64,000 nt of DNA. Origin: Streptomyces sp. NBC_00376 (GTDB taxonomy: Bacteria > Actinomycetota > Actinomycetes > Streptomycetales > Streptomycetaceae). The stretch spans positions 3,224,001 to 3,288,000 of the forward strand of contig NZ_CP107960.1 of assembly GCF_036077095.1 (NCBI RefSeq), in the 5' to 3' direction. The position numbers and the translations under genes were made by a program. Positions 54,718-63,906 of the stretch are shown piece after piece. Below the pieces are notes generated by a model. It was not told the DNA's origin. It saw only the letters and a program-made list of their open reading frames with translations, and did no database searches. Every line of letters begins with the position of its first letter. Within the stretch, counting starts at the first letter, position 1.

Positions 54718-54738
54718 CACGTACACGTACACGTACAC
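54718..54738. repeat. CACGTA hexamer repeats
   Basis: Three and a half CACGTA units between the marR gene and the kinase-transporter gene. Each unit spells ACGTAC, so the tract is a chain of palindromes. Confidence 0.6.
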
Positions 54739-54794
54739 CGATCGTTCACGGCAACCTGGCACCACGGCTTGGATACCTCAACTATCTTGCTGCC

Positions 54795-57356
54795 GTGGAA
54801 CAGTTGACCGCCGAAGATCCCCAGCACATCGGCCCCTACCGTCTGATAGCCCGGCTGGGTGCGGGCGGCATGGGCCTGGTGTACCTCGGACGTTCCGAAG
54901 CCGGACGGACCGTGGCCGTGAAGGTGGTGCAGGCCGAACACTCCCAGCACCCCGAATTCCGCAAGCGGTTCACGCGTGAGGTGGCCGCCGCCCGACGGGT
55001 GGGCGGGACCTGGACGGCGGCCGTGCTCGACGCCGACACCGAGGCCCAGGTGCCCTGGGTGGCGACCCAGTACATCCCCGGGCCCGATCTGACCACCGTG
55101 ATTGCCAAGGACTTCGGACCGCTGCCCGAGCACTCGGTCCGCACCCTCGCCAACCGCCTGGCCACGGCCCTGGAGTCGGTGCACGGCGCGGGCCTGATCC
55201 ACCGCGATCTGAAGCCGTCCAACGTGCTGGTGACGGTGGACGGGCCGCGTGTGATCGACTTCGGGATCGCGCGGGCCATGGACAGCCTCGCCGGGGACAG
55301 CCTGCACACCCGCACCGGAATGCTGATCGGCTCCCCCGGCTTCATGTCGCCCGAGCAGGTGCGCGGCCTCGAACTCACCGCGGCCAGCGATGTGTTCTGC
55401 CTGGGTGCGGTCCTGGTCTACGCCGCCACCGGCCGCCTCCTCTTCGGCGCCACGGAGACCGGTCTGAACGCGCACCTGTTCCGCATCGCGGAGGAGGAAG
55501 CGGACCTGACCGGCGTACCGGACTCACTCGTCGACCTCGTACGCGCCTGTCTGCACAAGGACCCGGCGCAGCGACCCACCCCCGCCGACGTGGTCGCCCG
55601 CACATCCGATGACCAGGGCGGCGAATGGCTGCCGGGCTCGGTGCTCGCCCAACTCGGGCGTCATGCCGCACAGTTGCTGGACTTCGCCCCGGAGACGAGG
55701 ACCCCGCGGCCGGACCCGCGCGTCCCGGCCCAGCCGCAGTACGCCGACCGGCCCCAGCCGCTCCCCCCGCATCCCGCGTACGCCCCGACGGCACCGGCGG
55801 ACCGCCACCCGTCACCGGGGTTCGGGCCGTCACTGAGCAAGGCGCCCGGCGGCCTGCCGACGACCCCCGTCCCGGCAGGCGCTCCGGCTCCGCACCCCAT
55901 GCGGTGGTGGGGGCTGGGAATGGCCGCGCTGGCTCAGCTCCTGGTGCTGATCGGCACGTCGATCACGAGCACCGCGCTGCCGTCCATCTACGCCGAACTG
56001 CACGCCTCCACCGATGATTTGAGCCTGTTCTCCACCGCCTACACGCTGGCCTTCGGCCTGCTGTTGCTGCTCGGCGGCCACCTCTGCGATCTCCTGGGCC
56101 GCAAACGGGTGTTCATCATCGGCTCGGCCGGTTTCGCCGTGGCCTTCGTGGTCGGCGGCCTGGCCCCCTCTTCCACCCTGCTCATCCTCGCCAGCGCGCT
56201 TCAGGGCATGTCCGCCGCGCTGCTCTCGTCGTCCGCGCTGGCCCTGGTCTCCGCCGGATTCAGCGACCCGAAGGAACGCGGCAGGGCCTTCGGTGTCTAC
56301 GCCGCGGTCGCCGGTGGCGGCCTGGCGTTCGGCGTGTTCGCGAGCGCCACGCTGGTCGACACCCTGGCATGGCGCATGTGCATGTACGCCGCCGCCGGGC
56401 TCGCCCTGGTCATCGCGGTCGGCGCGGCCCCCCTGGTGCACGACCCCCACCCGGTCCGCGCCCCTGCCCGTCTCGACGCACCGGGGCTGGCGATCGGCTC
56501 CGTCGCGCTCATCGCCCTCGCCTTCGGCTTCGACAGGGCCCAGGCGACGGGCTGGACCACCTTCCTGACCCTGATCCTCCTCACTAGTGGCGTCCTCCTG
56601 CTACTGGCCTTCGCATGGCAGCAGACCACTTCGCTCAACCCGCTCGTCCCGGCGCACGTGCTCAGGGACCGTAACCGTGGGGGCTCTCTCCTCGCCCTGT
56701 TCTTCCTCGGCCTGATCCTGTTCGTCACGTTCCTGATCGTGAGCAGGTACCTCCAGACCGTCCTCGGATACTCCCCGGCCGGCAGCGGTGCGGCCCTGCT
56801 GCCCATGGCCGGCGCGGCCGTCCTCGCCGCCACCCAGGTCGCAGCCCGTCTGTGCCACCGGCTGGCGCCCCGCAACCTGATCGTGCCGGGACTGCTGCTG
56901 ACGGCGGTCGGCCTGGCGCTCCTGACCTCCATCGAAATCGATGCGGGCAGCTCGTACACCGGCCAGGTGCTGCCGGGCACACTGCTCATCGGCTTCGGTG
57001 CCGGACTGGCCCTCACGCCGCTGTTCACCACCGTGACCGGCGGAGTCGCCGCGCAGGATTCCGGCGGGACCTCGGCGATGGTCCTCGCGGCCCAGAATCT
57101 TGGCGGCTGGGCCGCCGTGCCCCTGTTCACCGGCGTCCTCGTCTCGGTGACCTCCGATCGGCTGAGCAACGCGTCGGGCGTTCCCCCCGCTGCGGCCGAG
57201 GCGGCCGAGGCCGGCATCTCGATCAGCGCAAGCGATCAGATCGCCAACGCGATGGAGAGCGGGTACTCCGCGGTCCTCTGGTGGACTGTCGGCCTCACTC
57301 TGCTGGCGAGCGTGCTCGCCGGCCTGCTGGTCACGGCCAGGGCTCCCAAGCAGTGA
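54795..57356 (+). CDS. Ser/Thr protein kinase fused to a 14-TM MFS drug transporter (853 aa)
   Basis: Residues about 15-270 are an intact Hanks-type kinase: LGAGGMGLVY (21-30), Lys43, Glu62, HRDLKPSN (136-143), DFG (155-157) and SPGFMSPE. A Pro-rich linker (about 285-365) leads to an EmrB/QacA (DHA2) transporter with about 14 membrane segments and motif A GGHLCDLLGRKRVF. It is one uninterrupted frame. No extracellular sensor domain is present; the transporter occupies that place. GTG start with a TATCTT box 6 nt before it, so possibly leaderless. Confidence 0.92.
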   Translation: MEQLTAEDPQHIGPYRLIARLGAGGMGLVYLGRSEAGRTVAVKVVQAEHSQHPEFRKRFTREVAAARRVGGTWTAAVLDADTEAQVPWVATQYIPGPDLTTVIAKDFGPLPEHSVRTLANRLATALESVHGAGLIHRDLKPSNVLVTVDGPRVIDFGIARAMDSLAGDSLHTRTGMLIGSPGFMSPEQVRGLELTAASDVFCLGAVLVYAATGRLLFGATETGLNAHLFRIAEEEADLTGVPDSLVDLVRACLHKDPAQRPTPADVVARTSDDQGGEWLPGSVLAQLGRHAAQLLDFAPETRTPRPDPRVPAQPQYADRPQPLPPHPAYAPTAPADRHPSPGFGPSLSKAPGGLPTTPVPAGAPAPHPMRWWGLGMAALAQLLVLIGTSITSTALPSIYAELHASTDDLSLFSTAYTLAFGLLLLLGGHLCDLLGRKRVFIIGSAGFAVAFVVGGLAPSSTLLILASALQGMSAALLSSSALALVSAGFSDPKERGRAFGVYAAVAGGGLAFGVFASATLVDTLAWRMCMYAAAGLALVIAVGAAPLVHDPHPVRAPARLDAPGLAIGSVALIALAFGFDRAQATGWTTFLTLILLTSGVLLLLAFAWQQTTSLNPLVPAHVLRDRNRGGSLLALFFLGLILFVTFLIVSRYLQTVLGYSPAGSGAALLPMAGAAVLAATQVAARLCHRLAPRNLIVPGLLLTAVGLALLTSIEIDAGSSYTGQVLPGTLLIGFGAGLALTPLFTTVTGGVAAQDSGGTSAMVLAAQNLGGWAAVPLFTGVLVSVTSDRLSNASGVPPAAAEAAEAGISISASDQIANAMESGYSAVLWWTVGLTLLASVLAGLLVTARAPKQ

Positions 57357-57459
57357 CCCCGGCACACAACCCCAACGATCAACCCTGAGGCCTGCGTTGC
57401 GCGTCAGTGGCACCGAGGGGGCGGCACCGCGCTCCCTCGGTGACCTGGAGGCAAGACGC

Positions 57460-58725
57460 ATGAGGCAACGAACCGCACGTATCTCCTCGCTCGCCCTGGC
57501 GGTGGCCGCGATCGCGGGAACGGCCGCATTCGGCCCTTCCGCACAAGCGGCCCCCGCGCCCATCGCAGCCGCGCACGAGACACAGTCGCCGCGCGGCCAC
57601 GAGGCGACCCGTGCCGCGTTGCGCGCTGTGGTCGAGCAGGGCGAACTGCCCGGCGTCGCCGCCATGGCACGTGACAGCAGAGGAAGTTGGTACGGATCGG
57701 CCGGACACGCCGACACCGCGACCGGCCGCGAACGCTCTCCCGGCGACCACTTCCGCGGGGCCAGCATCACCAAGACGTTCGTCGCGACCGTCCTGCTCCA
57801 ACTGGAGGCCGAGCAGAAGCTGAGCCTCGACGACTCGGTCGAGCACTGGCTGCCCGGCCTGGTGCGGGGCAATGGGTACGACGGAAGCCGGATCACCCTG
57901 CGCAGTCTCCTCAACCACACCAGCGGCATCGCCGACCACACCTCGGACCCCGCGTTCGTGCACGACGCCGCCGGTCCCGGCTTCCCGGAACACCGGTACG
58001 ACACCCATACGCCCGAGGAACTGGTGGCGGTCGCGCTGAAGTACCCGCCGGTCCCCGACCCGCAGAAGGCGCCGCTGTACTCGAACACCAACTACGTCAT
58101 AGCCGGGATGGTCATCGAGAAGGCGACGGGCCGTTCGTACGCGCAGGAGGCCACCCGCCGCATCATCCGGCCGCTGAAGCTGCGCGGGACGTCGTTCCCC
58201 GGCACGGAACCGCAGATGCCGGACCCGCACCCCGTCGCCTACTCCCGCTTCCACCAGGAGACCCCCGACGCGGAGATCCACGACGCCACCACGCAGAACA
58301 TGACCTGGCTGGGCGCGTCCGGCGACATCATCTCCACCGCCGGCGACCTCAACCGCTTCCAACGCTCGCTGATGGAAGGTGAGTTGCTGCCGCCGGCGCA
58401 GATGAAGGAGATGCTCGACGAGGTGCCGCTGGGCAACGGGACCGGGTACGGACTCGGCGTCGAGTTCGCGGAGCTGTCCTGCGGTGTGAAGGTGGTGGGC
58501 AAGAGCGGCCGTACGAACGGTTCCCTGTCCGCGATGGTCGGCACGATGGACGGGAAGCACCAGCTGACGTTCAACATCAACGGTGACTGGTTGTGGGACG
58601 GGGACACCTACGTCGATGTGATCGAGGCGGAGTTCTGCGGCAAGGCCCCGTCCTCGGCCCCGGCCCCGGCCCCGGCTGCCACCGACGCCCCGGATGCCGT
58701 CAACGTTCCGGCTGCCATCAACTGA
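57460..58725 (+). CDS. Secreted serine hydrolase, class C beta-lactamase/DD-peptidase-like (421 aa)
   Basis: Signal peptide (about 1-31, ending PSAQA), then a beta-lactamase-fold domain with SxxK Ser102-I-T-Lys105, YSN (LYSNTNYVI), LLNHTSGI and a KSG triad near the C-terminus. The tail is an Ala/Pro repeat. GGAGG precedes the ATG at 57460. It resembles D-aminopeptidase/esterase members (AmpH-like) as much as true lactamases. It follows the kinase-transporter gene by 104 bp. Confidence 0.9.
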   Translation: MRQRTARISSLALAVAAIAGTAAFGPSAQAAPAPIAAAHETQSPRGHEATRAALRAVVEQGELPGVAAMARDSRGSWYGSAGHADTATGRERSPGDHFRGASITKTFVATVLLQLEAEQKLSLDDSVEHWLPGLVRGNGYDGSRITLRSLLNHTSGIADHTSDPAFVHDAAGPGFPEHRYDTHTPEELVAVALKYPPVPDPQKAPLYSNTNYVIAGMVIEKATGRSYAQEATRRIIRPLKLRGTSFPGTEPQMPDPHPVAYSRFHQETPDAEIHDATTQNMTWLGASGDIISTAGDLNRFQRSLMEGELLPPAQMKEMLDEVPLGNGTGYGLGVEFAELSCGVKVVGKSGRTNGSLSAMVGTMDGKHQLTFNINGDWLWDGDTYVDVIEAEFCGKAPSSAPAPAPAATDAPDAVNVPAAIN

Positions 58726-58779
58726 CCGTAGCCGCACGGCACTTCGCAGCTGATCGGGCGGAATGGCCGACCCGACCCC

Positions 58780-59985
58780 TCACTGGACCTGTGGGACGTC
58801 CTTGACGAACACGATGCCGTCGATGCCCGCCAGGTGGGCCGGGTCGAACGGGGCGTAGCCGAACCAGGGGGATACGCGGGGGCCGGGCCGCGTGTCCCCG
58901 AGGGCGGTGGCCAGCCGGCCGGCGTCGATGACGCAGCGGTCCTCCGGGAGTGCGTAGAGGAGTCCTTCGACGGTTTCCGGTGGCGGGGTGTCCACGCCCT
59001 GGTGCCGGATCGTGCCGAGGGCCGTGGCCACGAAGGCGTACTCCTCGCCGAGCCCGGCGCTAACCAGTGCACCGGCGCCCCACCACTCCAGCCGCTCCCC
59101 ACCCATCCGCATCGTGCTCTTCTCCCGCTGGAGGTGGGAGTTGTGGGCGTGGACGAGCACGGGGCCCCGCTCGGCGAGGGCGAGGAGGTTGTGGGCCATC
59201 ATCTGGTCCCGCAGGCCCACCAGCCGGGTCAGGCGGGCCGGTGAGGTGTCGGCCATCCAGTGGTGGTAGCGCAGCAGGCCGATCGCGGTCCGCCCGTACA
59301 GCCGCGCCCGGTCCTGGTCCTCCCGCGGATCCGCCGTGATCAGGTGCGGCGTCTGCGCGTCGAGCAGTGCCACCAGCTCGTCGGCGAGCAGCCGCAGTCG
59401 ACCGGTCCCGTCCGACTGCCCCACGGACCGGGACGGGTCCCTCATCGCGGCGGGCTCGGTCCACCGGTCGTCGGCGCCGAGCAGGCGGTCGAGCGTCTGC
59501 GCGGTGCAGGGGAGCAGGTCCGCCTCCACTCGGTCCGCGAGGTAGCCGTGGAGCGCGGTGAGTGCCTGCCGGGGGCTCGCGGCGGCGGTGATCTCCAGCG
59601 GGCCGTCGAAGCCGGCGAAGCGGACCCGCTCGGACTCGGGCCGGCCGTCGTTGTGTGCGCGCATCCAGCGCACGAGCTCGCGGTTGGCCACGGAGGCGCC
59701 CCAGCCGTGGCTGAAGCCGTGCTCCATGACCTCGTCGAGAGTGCCCGTGCCCGAGGTGACGTACTCGTCCACGACCAGGCCCGCGATGCAGTCGCTCTCG
59801 ATCGTGATCGTGCGGTAGCCCTCCTCCTCGACGAGCTGCCGGAAGAGCTCGTTGCGCAGGTCGAGCAGGGAGTCCTCGCCGTGGGTGGGCTCGCCCAGGG
59901 CGAGCACCCGGGGCCGGGCCGGGAGCAGCCTCATGACGGCGGCAGCATCGACGGCATGGGCGGTGTCCTTGATGTCGGTAGCCAT
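58780..59985 (-). CDS. Erythromycin esterase family protein (401 aa)
   Basis: EreA/B-like fold: LALGEPTHGEDSLLDLRNEL (Glu32, His35), TIESDCIAG (Glu63), MEHGFSHGWGASVANRELVRWMRAHN and VLVHAHNSHLQREKSTMRMGG. True Ere enzymes hydrolyse macrolactones; many relatives have other roles. It is divergent from the MerR regulator at 60044 with operator-like repeats between. Confidence 0.9.
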   Translation of the reverse strand: MATDIKDTAHAVDAAAVMRLLPARPRVLALGEPTHGEDSLLDLRNELFRQLVEEEGYRTITIESDCIAGLVVDEYVTSGTGTLDEVMEHGFSHGWGASVANRELVRWMRAHNDGRPESERVRFAGFDGPLEITAAASPRQALTALHGYLADRVEADLLPCTAQTLDRLLGADDRWTEPAAMRDPSRSVGQSDGTGRLRLLADELVALLDAQTPHLITADPREDQDRARLYGRTAIGLLRYHHWMADTSPARLTRLVGLRDQMMAHNLLALAERGPVLVHAHNSHLQREKSTMRMGGERLEWWGAGALVSAGLGEEYAFVATALGTIRHQGVDTPPPETVEGLLYALPEDRCVIDAGRLATALGDTRPGPRVSPWFGYAPFDPAHLAGIDGIVFVKDVPQVQ

Positions 59986-59988
59986 GCC

Positions 59989-60018
59989 TTCAACGCTATC
60001 GTTGAACCTTCGGTTGAA
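59989..60018. promoter_or_regulatory. Three spaced TTCAAC/GTTGAA half-sites in a divergent promoter
   Basis: TTCAAC (59989-59994), GTTGAA (60001-60006) and GTTGAA (60013-60018), each 12 bp apart, between the erythromycin esterase and MerR start codons. The first two form a perfect inverted repeat. It is a likely binding site for the adjacent MerR regulator. Confidence 0.6.
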
Positions 60019-60043
60019 ACTTTCCCGCGATATCGGCAGGGCA

Positions 60044-60790
60044 ATGGGGCAAAACCTTCAAACCGGTGAAACCGGTGATCGGCTCCGGCCGGTCGACCTG
60101 GCGCGCGTGCACGGTCTGTCCACGCAGGCGGTCAGGAACTACGAGGAGGCCGGCATCCTTCCCGCCGCCGGTCGCACACCCCACGGCTACCGCACCTACA
60201 CCTCGCTGCACGCGGGGGCCCTGCGCGCGTTCCTCGCCCTGGTCCCCGGCCACGGCCACCCCACGGCGTCGGCGATCATGCGGGCGGTGAACGAGGGCTC
60301 GGCCGATGAGGCGTTGCACCTCGTCGACGAGAGCCACGCCCAGCTCCTGGAGGACCGGCAGACCCTCCGGGCCGTGGAACGCGCCCTCCGCGACCTGGAC
60401 CCCGCGGCGGCGCCCGCCCCGGATGCGGCACCCGGATGCGATTCCGGCGAGACCTTCATCGGGCCGCTGGCAGGGAAGCTCGGCGTCCGGCCCGCGACGC
60501 TGCGCAAGTGGGAGCGCGCCGGACTTGTGCACCCGCGCCGCGACCCACGGACCGGTTACCGCGTCTACGACGAGGCCGATGTACGGGATGCCCGCATGGC
60601 CCACCAGCTCAGGCGGGGCGGCTACCTGTTGGAGCAGATCGCCCCGCTGATCGACCAGGTGCGTGCGGCGGGCGGGCCGGAGCCGCTGGAGGCCACTCTG
60701 CGCGACTGGCACGCCCGGCTGTCGGCCCGAGGGCGCGCGATGCTGTCCGGGGCCGCCGAGCTGGAGGCGTACCTGCGCCAACACGGATGA
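60044..60790 (+). CDS. MerR-type regulator with two HTH domains (TioE-like, 248 aa)
   Basis: HTH 1 (about 15-80: LRPVDLARVHGLSTQAVRNYEEAGILPAAGRTPHGYRTYTSLH) and HTH 2 (about 140-205: FIGPLAGKLGVRPATLRKWERAGLVHPRRDPRTGYRVYDEADV) are both complete. Tandem MerR-type HTH domains are typical of TioE-family regulators in drug-response loci. The ATG at 60044 has only a weak RBS (AGGGC). Confidence 0.9.
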   Translation: MGQNLQTGETGDRLRPVDLARVHGLSTQAVRNYEEAGILPAAGRTPHGYRTYTSLHAGALRAFLALVPGHGHPTASAIMRAVNEGSADEALHLVDESHAQLLEDRQTLRAVERALRDLDPAAAPAPDAAPGCDSGETFIGPLAGKLGVRPATLRKWERAGLVHPRRDPRTGYRVYDEADVRDARMAHQLRRGGYLLEQIAPLIDQVRAAGGPEPLEATLRDWHARLSARGRAMLSGAAELEAYLRQHG

Positions 60791-60840
60791 GCCACCCGCA
60801 CAAACGATCGACGAGGACCGATGAGTTTCCCGTGGATCCG

Positions 60841-60860
60841 CAGTCTGCAGTCTGCAGTCA
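60841..60860. repeat. Short CAGTCTG tandem repeat
   Basis: Nearly three 7-bp units between the MerR gene and the RibD-like gene; no function suggested. Confidence 0.5.
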
Positions 60861-60927
60861 AGTGAGCAATAGTTCGGTGCGGCGCATCCCGCTGCCGCAC
60901 CACCCACGTGAAACGAGGAGTCCTCAG

Positions 60928-61500
60928 ATGCGCACCCTGATCAGCACCGCCTTCGTCTCGCTCGACGGCGTCGTGGAGGCCCCGGGCGGCGAGCCCGGCT
61001 ACCGGAACTCGGGGTGGACGTTCAAGGACATGGAGTTCGTCCCGGAGGCGTTCGAGATCAAGGGCCGGGAGCAGCAGGAAGCCGCCGCGATGATGATGGG
61101 CCGGGTCAGCTACGAGGCGTTCAGCCCGGTCTGGCCGGACATGGCGGACTTCGCCGACTACAAGGCGATGCCGAAGTACGTCGTCTCCACCACCCTCACC
61201 GAGAGCGACCTGGTCTCCGGCTGGGGCGAGACCACGATCCTGCGCTCGCTCGACGACGTCGCCGCGCTGAAGGAGACCGAGGGCGGCCCGATCATCATCC
61301 ACGGCAGCGCCACCCTCAACCAGAACCTCTCGGACGCCGGCCTGATCGACCGCTACCACCTCCTCGTCTTCCCCCTGCTCCTCGGCGCGGGCAAGCGCTT
61401 GTTCAGCAGCACGGACAAGGACACCCAGAAGCTGAAGCTCGTCGAGCACGAGGCGTACTCCAACGGCCTGCAGAAGAACGTCTTCGACGTCATCCGCTGA
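60928..61500 (+). CDS. RibD C-terminal/dihydrofolate-reductase-like protein (190 aa)
   Basis: Opens LISTAFVSLDGVVEAPGG, contains MMMGRVSYEAF, KYVVSTTLTESDL and IIHGSATLNQNLSDAGLIDRYHLLVFPLLLGAGKRLF, the pattern of the DHFR/RibD-C-like reductases common in actinobacteria. ACGAGGAG precedes the ATG. NADPH-dependent reduction is the family expectation; the substrate is unknown. Confidence 0.93.
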   Translation: MRTLISTAFVSLDGVVEAPGGEPGYRNSGWTFKDMEFVPEAFEIKGREQQEAAAMMMGRVSYEAFSPVWPDMADFADYKAMPKYVVSTTLTESDLVSGWGETTILRSLDDVAALKETEGGPIIIHGSATLNQNLSDAGLIDRYHLLVFPLLLGAGKRLFSSTDKDTQKLKLVEHEAYSNGLQKNVFDVIR

Positions 61501-61526
61501 CACCGCCGCCCGGCGCCCACCGCCTG

Positions 61527-62771
61527 TCATCGCGTGGCCCGAGCGGGGAATGCGTGGTGTCGGGCCCCGGCGACGATGAGCAGGCTGACTGCCCCGAGGG
61601 CGGCGGCCGACACGGCGACCGCAGTGACGCCCGAGCTCTGCAGCAGGAGACCGCCGATGATGCCGCCAAGGGCCATCGCGGCGTTCCAGAGGGTGACGAG
61701 GACGGCTTGCGCGGTGTCGGCGGCAGCGGGGCTGTGCCGCATTCCGGCTTGTCCGGCCGCGGTTTGCAGCAGGGTCGGAACACCGCCCCACCCCAGGCCC
61801 CAAAGCACAGCGGCGCCCCAGACGATCAGGTGTGTGGCTGTGACGGCGAGGGCTGCGGCTGCGAGGGCTGCGGTGGCGAGAGTGAACAGCACCGCGGCGG
61901 TGACCATCAGAGTCCGCGGCCGACGGTCGACATGGCGTCCGACGTACCAAATGCTCACCAGGCATGCGACGCCGAAAGCAAGGAGAACCGCGTCCGTCGC
62001 CGACCCGAGCCCGGCGTGCGCGAGGTAGGGAGCTATGTAGGCGTAGATGATCGTGTGCCCGAGAACGAACGTCGTGACCGTGACCATGATCGCCACGACA
62101 CCGGGCACCGCCAGGGTCTGCCGCAGGGACGACTTCGCCGACGCCGGTGCTCCGGCCTTCTCATCGGCGCGTCGCCCCACGCCGGGGACGGACACACTGA
62201 TCCAGCCGATGACGACGAGAGTGGCCAGGGAGACAGCTCCGAACGCCGCCCGCCATCCCACCTGTTCACCGATCAGCGTGCCGGCCGGAACTCCCAGGGA
62301 CAACGCCACAGGGATCCCGGTCATCGCCACCGCGATGGCTCGCCCTTCCAAGCCGGCGGGTGCGATGCGACGGGCGTACCCGGCGAGGATCGCCCACGCC
62401 AGACCCGCGGCCACACCGGCGAGGAACCGGCCCACGAGCAGGACGGCGTATCCCGGTGCGGCCGCCGTCAGCGTGTTGGCCACCAGGAAGACGGCCATGG
62501 CGCCGAGCAGCAGTGGTTTCCGTGGAACAGCCGCTGTCGCCGTGGCCAGCGGGATCGCGGTCAACGCCGTACCGGCCGCATAGACGGTGACGGCCTGGCC
62601 GGTAGCGCCCGAACTGACCTCCAGCGAGGCCGACATCTGAGGCAGAACACCGGCGGGGAGAGTCTCGGTCAAGCTCGTGATGAAGACGGCAGTCCCCAGT
62701 GCCAACAGAGCCGACCAGGGCAGGCCGGCCTGTCGCGCACGAGGCTGTGCGTCGGAAGACGTGGTGGTCAT
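61527..62771 (-). CDS. MFS transporter, DHA1 family (414 aa)
   Basis: Twelve membrane segments with VFITSLTETLPAGVLPQMS at the start, motif GRFLAGVAAGLAWAILAGYARRIAP and GAGTALTAIPL-like segment 2. It resembles AraJ/chloramphenicol-resistance exporters. It is divergent from the MerR regulator at 62842, and its promoter has the MerR-type 19-bp spacer with a palindrome, so drug-induced export is likely. Confidence 0.93.
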   Translation of the reverse strand: MTTTSSDAQPRARQAGLPWSALLALGTAVFITSLTETLPAGVLPQMSASLEVSSGATGQAVTVYAAGTALTAIPLATATAAVPRKPLLLGAMAVFLVANTLTAAAPGYAVLLVGRFLAGVAAGLAWAILAGYARRIAPAGLEGRAIAVAMTGIPVALSLGVPAGTLIGEQVGWRAAFGAVSLATLVVIGWISVSVPGVGRRADEKAGAPASAKSSLRQTLAVPGVVAIMVTVTTFVLGHTIIYAYIAPYLAHAGLGSATDAVLLAFGVACLVSIWYVGRHVDRRPRTLMVTAAVLFTLATAALAAAALAVTATHLIVWGAAVLWGLGWGGVPTLLQTAAGQAGMRHSPAAADTAQAVLVTLWNAAMALGGIIGGLLLQSSGVTAVAVSAAALGAVSLLIVAGARHHAFPARATR

Positions 62772-62786
62772 GGACCGAATCCTGAA

Positions 62787-62808
62787 ACCTTCACATAGGT
62801 GTGATGGT
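62787..62808 (-). promoter_or_regulatory. MerR-type promoter of the MFS gene
   Basis: The near-perfect dyad ACCTTCACA-TAGG-TGTGATGGT (one mismatch) lies between a TTGACC -35 box (62811-62806, minus) and a TTCAGG -10 box (62786-62781), giving the over-long 19-bp spacer typical of MerR-activated promoters. It is probably bound by the divergent MerR regulator. Confidence 0.7.
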
Positions 62809-62841
62809 CAAGCCGAGGTGCGCCAGGTAGCTTCGGCGGCT

Positions 62842-63252
62842 GTGAGAATCGGTGAATTGTCGCGACTGACGGGCGCGTCCCGCCGGCTACTTCGCTACTA
62901 CGAGGAGCAGGGGCTGATTGTCCCGGACCGGGGAGCGAACGGGTATCGGGAGTACGACGACCGCTACGTGGACCGGGTCAACCAGATCCGTGGCCTGCTG
63001 GATGCGGGGCTCCCCACGCGCATCATCAAGCAGATCCTTCCGTGCCTGGACAAACCCCGATCGATCCATTTCCCCGACGCGACACCGGAGATGCTGGCCC
63101 TGCTGGCCACCGAACGGAACCGGCTCACCGAGCGGATCGACGTACTCGTCCGCAACCGTGACGCAATGAGCGAGTACCTCTCCGAGGTCGAATATCGCCG
63201 AGCACCGGCGTCTGGCAGCTCGGAGCCGGCCGCCGGGCGCCTGCGTGGATGA
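62842..63252 (+). CDS. MerR family transcriptional regulator (136 aa)
   Basis: Starts RIGELSRLTGASRRLLRYYEEQGLIVPDRGANGYREYDDRYVDRVNQIRGLLDAGLPTRIIKQILPCL, a standard MerR HTH plus dimerisation helix. The C-terminal effector part is short. The GTG at 62842 lies 8 nt after a TAGCTT box without an RBS, suggesting a leaderless mRNA. It is divergent from the MFS exporter. Confidence 0.93.
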   Translation: MRIGELSRLTGASRRLLRYYEEQGLIVPDRGANGYREYDDRYVDRVNQIRGLLDAGLPTRIIKQILPCLDKPRSIHFPDATPEMLALLATERNRLTERIDVLVRNRDAMSEYLSEVEYRRAPASGSSEPAAGRLRG

Positions 63253-63519
63253 CGACCTGGAGCACCTGCAGTTCTCCGCATCGGCTCGCGGAAGCTATGC
63301 GGGCCCGGTCCGTCGATGGCCGGGCCACATGTCGTCGTACGCCGCGTCGAAGAACTCCGCCTGCGGCCCGCGCAGCGCGGACCCGTCGGATATCCCGCTC
63401 CTGGCCGCCTCCGCGAGGCGGACTGCACAGCGATGGGCGGCGCCTCGCAGAGCTCGCTTCTGGCTGCCAAGTCGCCGCCGCGGCCGCCATCGACCACTGT
63501 CGCGTACCGGATCCACAGC

Positions 63520-63906
63520 TCAACGGGGCAGCTGCACCCAGGATTTGATGCCGTGCTGGGGCGGGTTGGCCTCGGTGGCGCCCCACTCGCCGCCCCAGTC
63601 GTCCACAACGGCCGCCAGCATCCAGAGCGCCCGCCGGCGGCGGGTCTCGCAGAGGGTGGCCGTGTCCGGGGCGGCGTGGTGCGGGTGCTGGTCCCAGACA
63701 AGGAGACGTACGGCATCCTCGCGGTGGCGCAGTGATACGTAGAGGTCCTTGCCCGGACTCATCCGTACGGTGACGGCAACGAGTTCGTCCACGATGTGCG
63801 TGGCCGGCCAGACATACGGGGTAAGCCCGTGCGCCTCCAGGGCGGCGGCCACCACGGTCCGGCCGATGAACGCGCTACGGGTGTCACCGGGGAGCGTGAA
63901 ACTCAA
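63520..63906 (-). CDS. RsbW-like ATP-binding protein, 5' end at or beyond the window edge
   Basis: HATPase_c_2-type fold: LSFTLPGDTRSAFIGRTVVAAAL, HIVDELVAVTVRMSPG (N-box-like), DAVRLLVWDQHPH (G1-like) and a terminal GIKSWVQLP. The frame is open upstream to the window edge, so the true start may lie beyond 64000; a TTG at 63906 is the only start in view. Small orphan kinases of this type are numerous in Streptomyces and act as anti-sigma-like switches. Confidence 0.65.
   Translation of the reverse strand: MSFTLPGDTRSAFIGRTVVAAALEAHGLTPYVWPATHIVDELVAVTVRMSPGKDLYVSLRHREDAVRLLVWDQHPHHAAPDTATLCETRRRRALWMLAAVVDDWGGEWGATEANPPQHGIKSWVQLPR

Noticed and set aside
57460..58725. True class C beta-lactamase conferring resistance
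   Set aside because: SxxK, YxN and a KSG triad fit many secreted DD-peptidases and esterases; nothing in the sequence separates these, so only the broad family is claimed.
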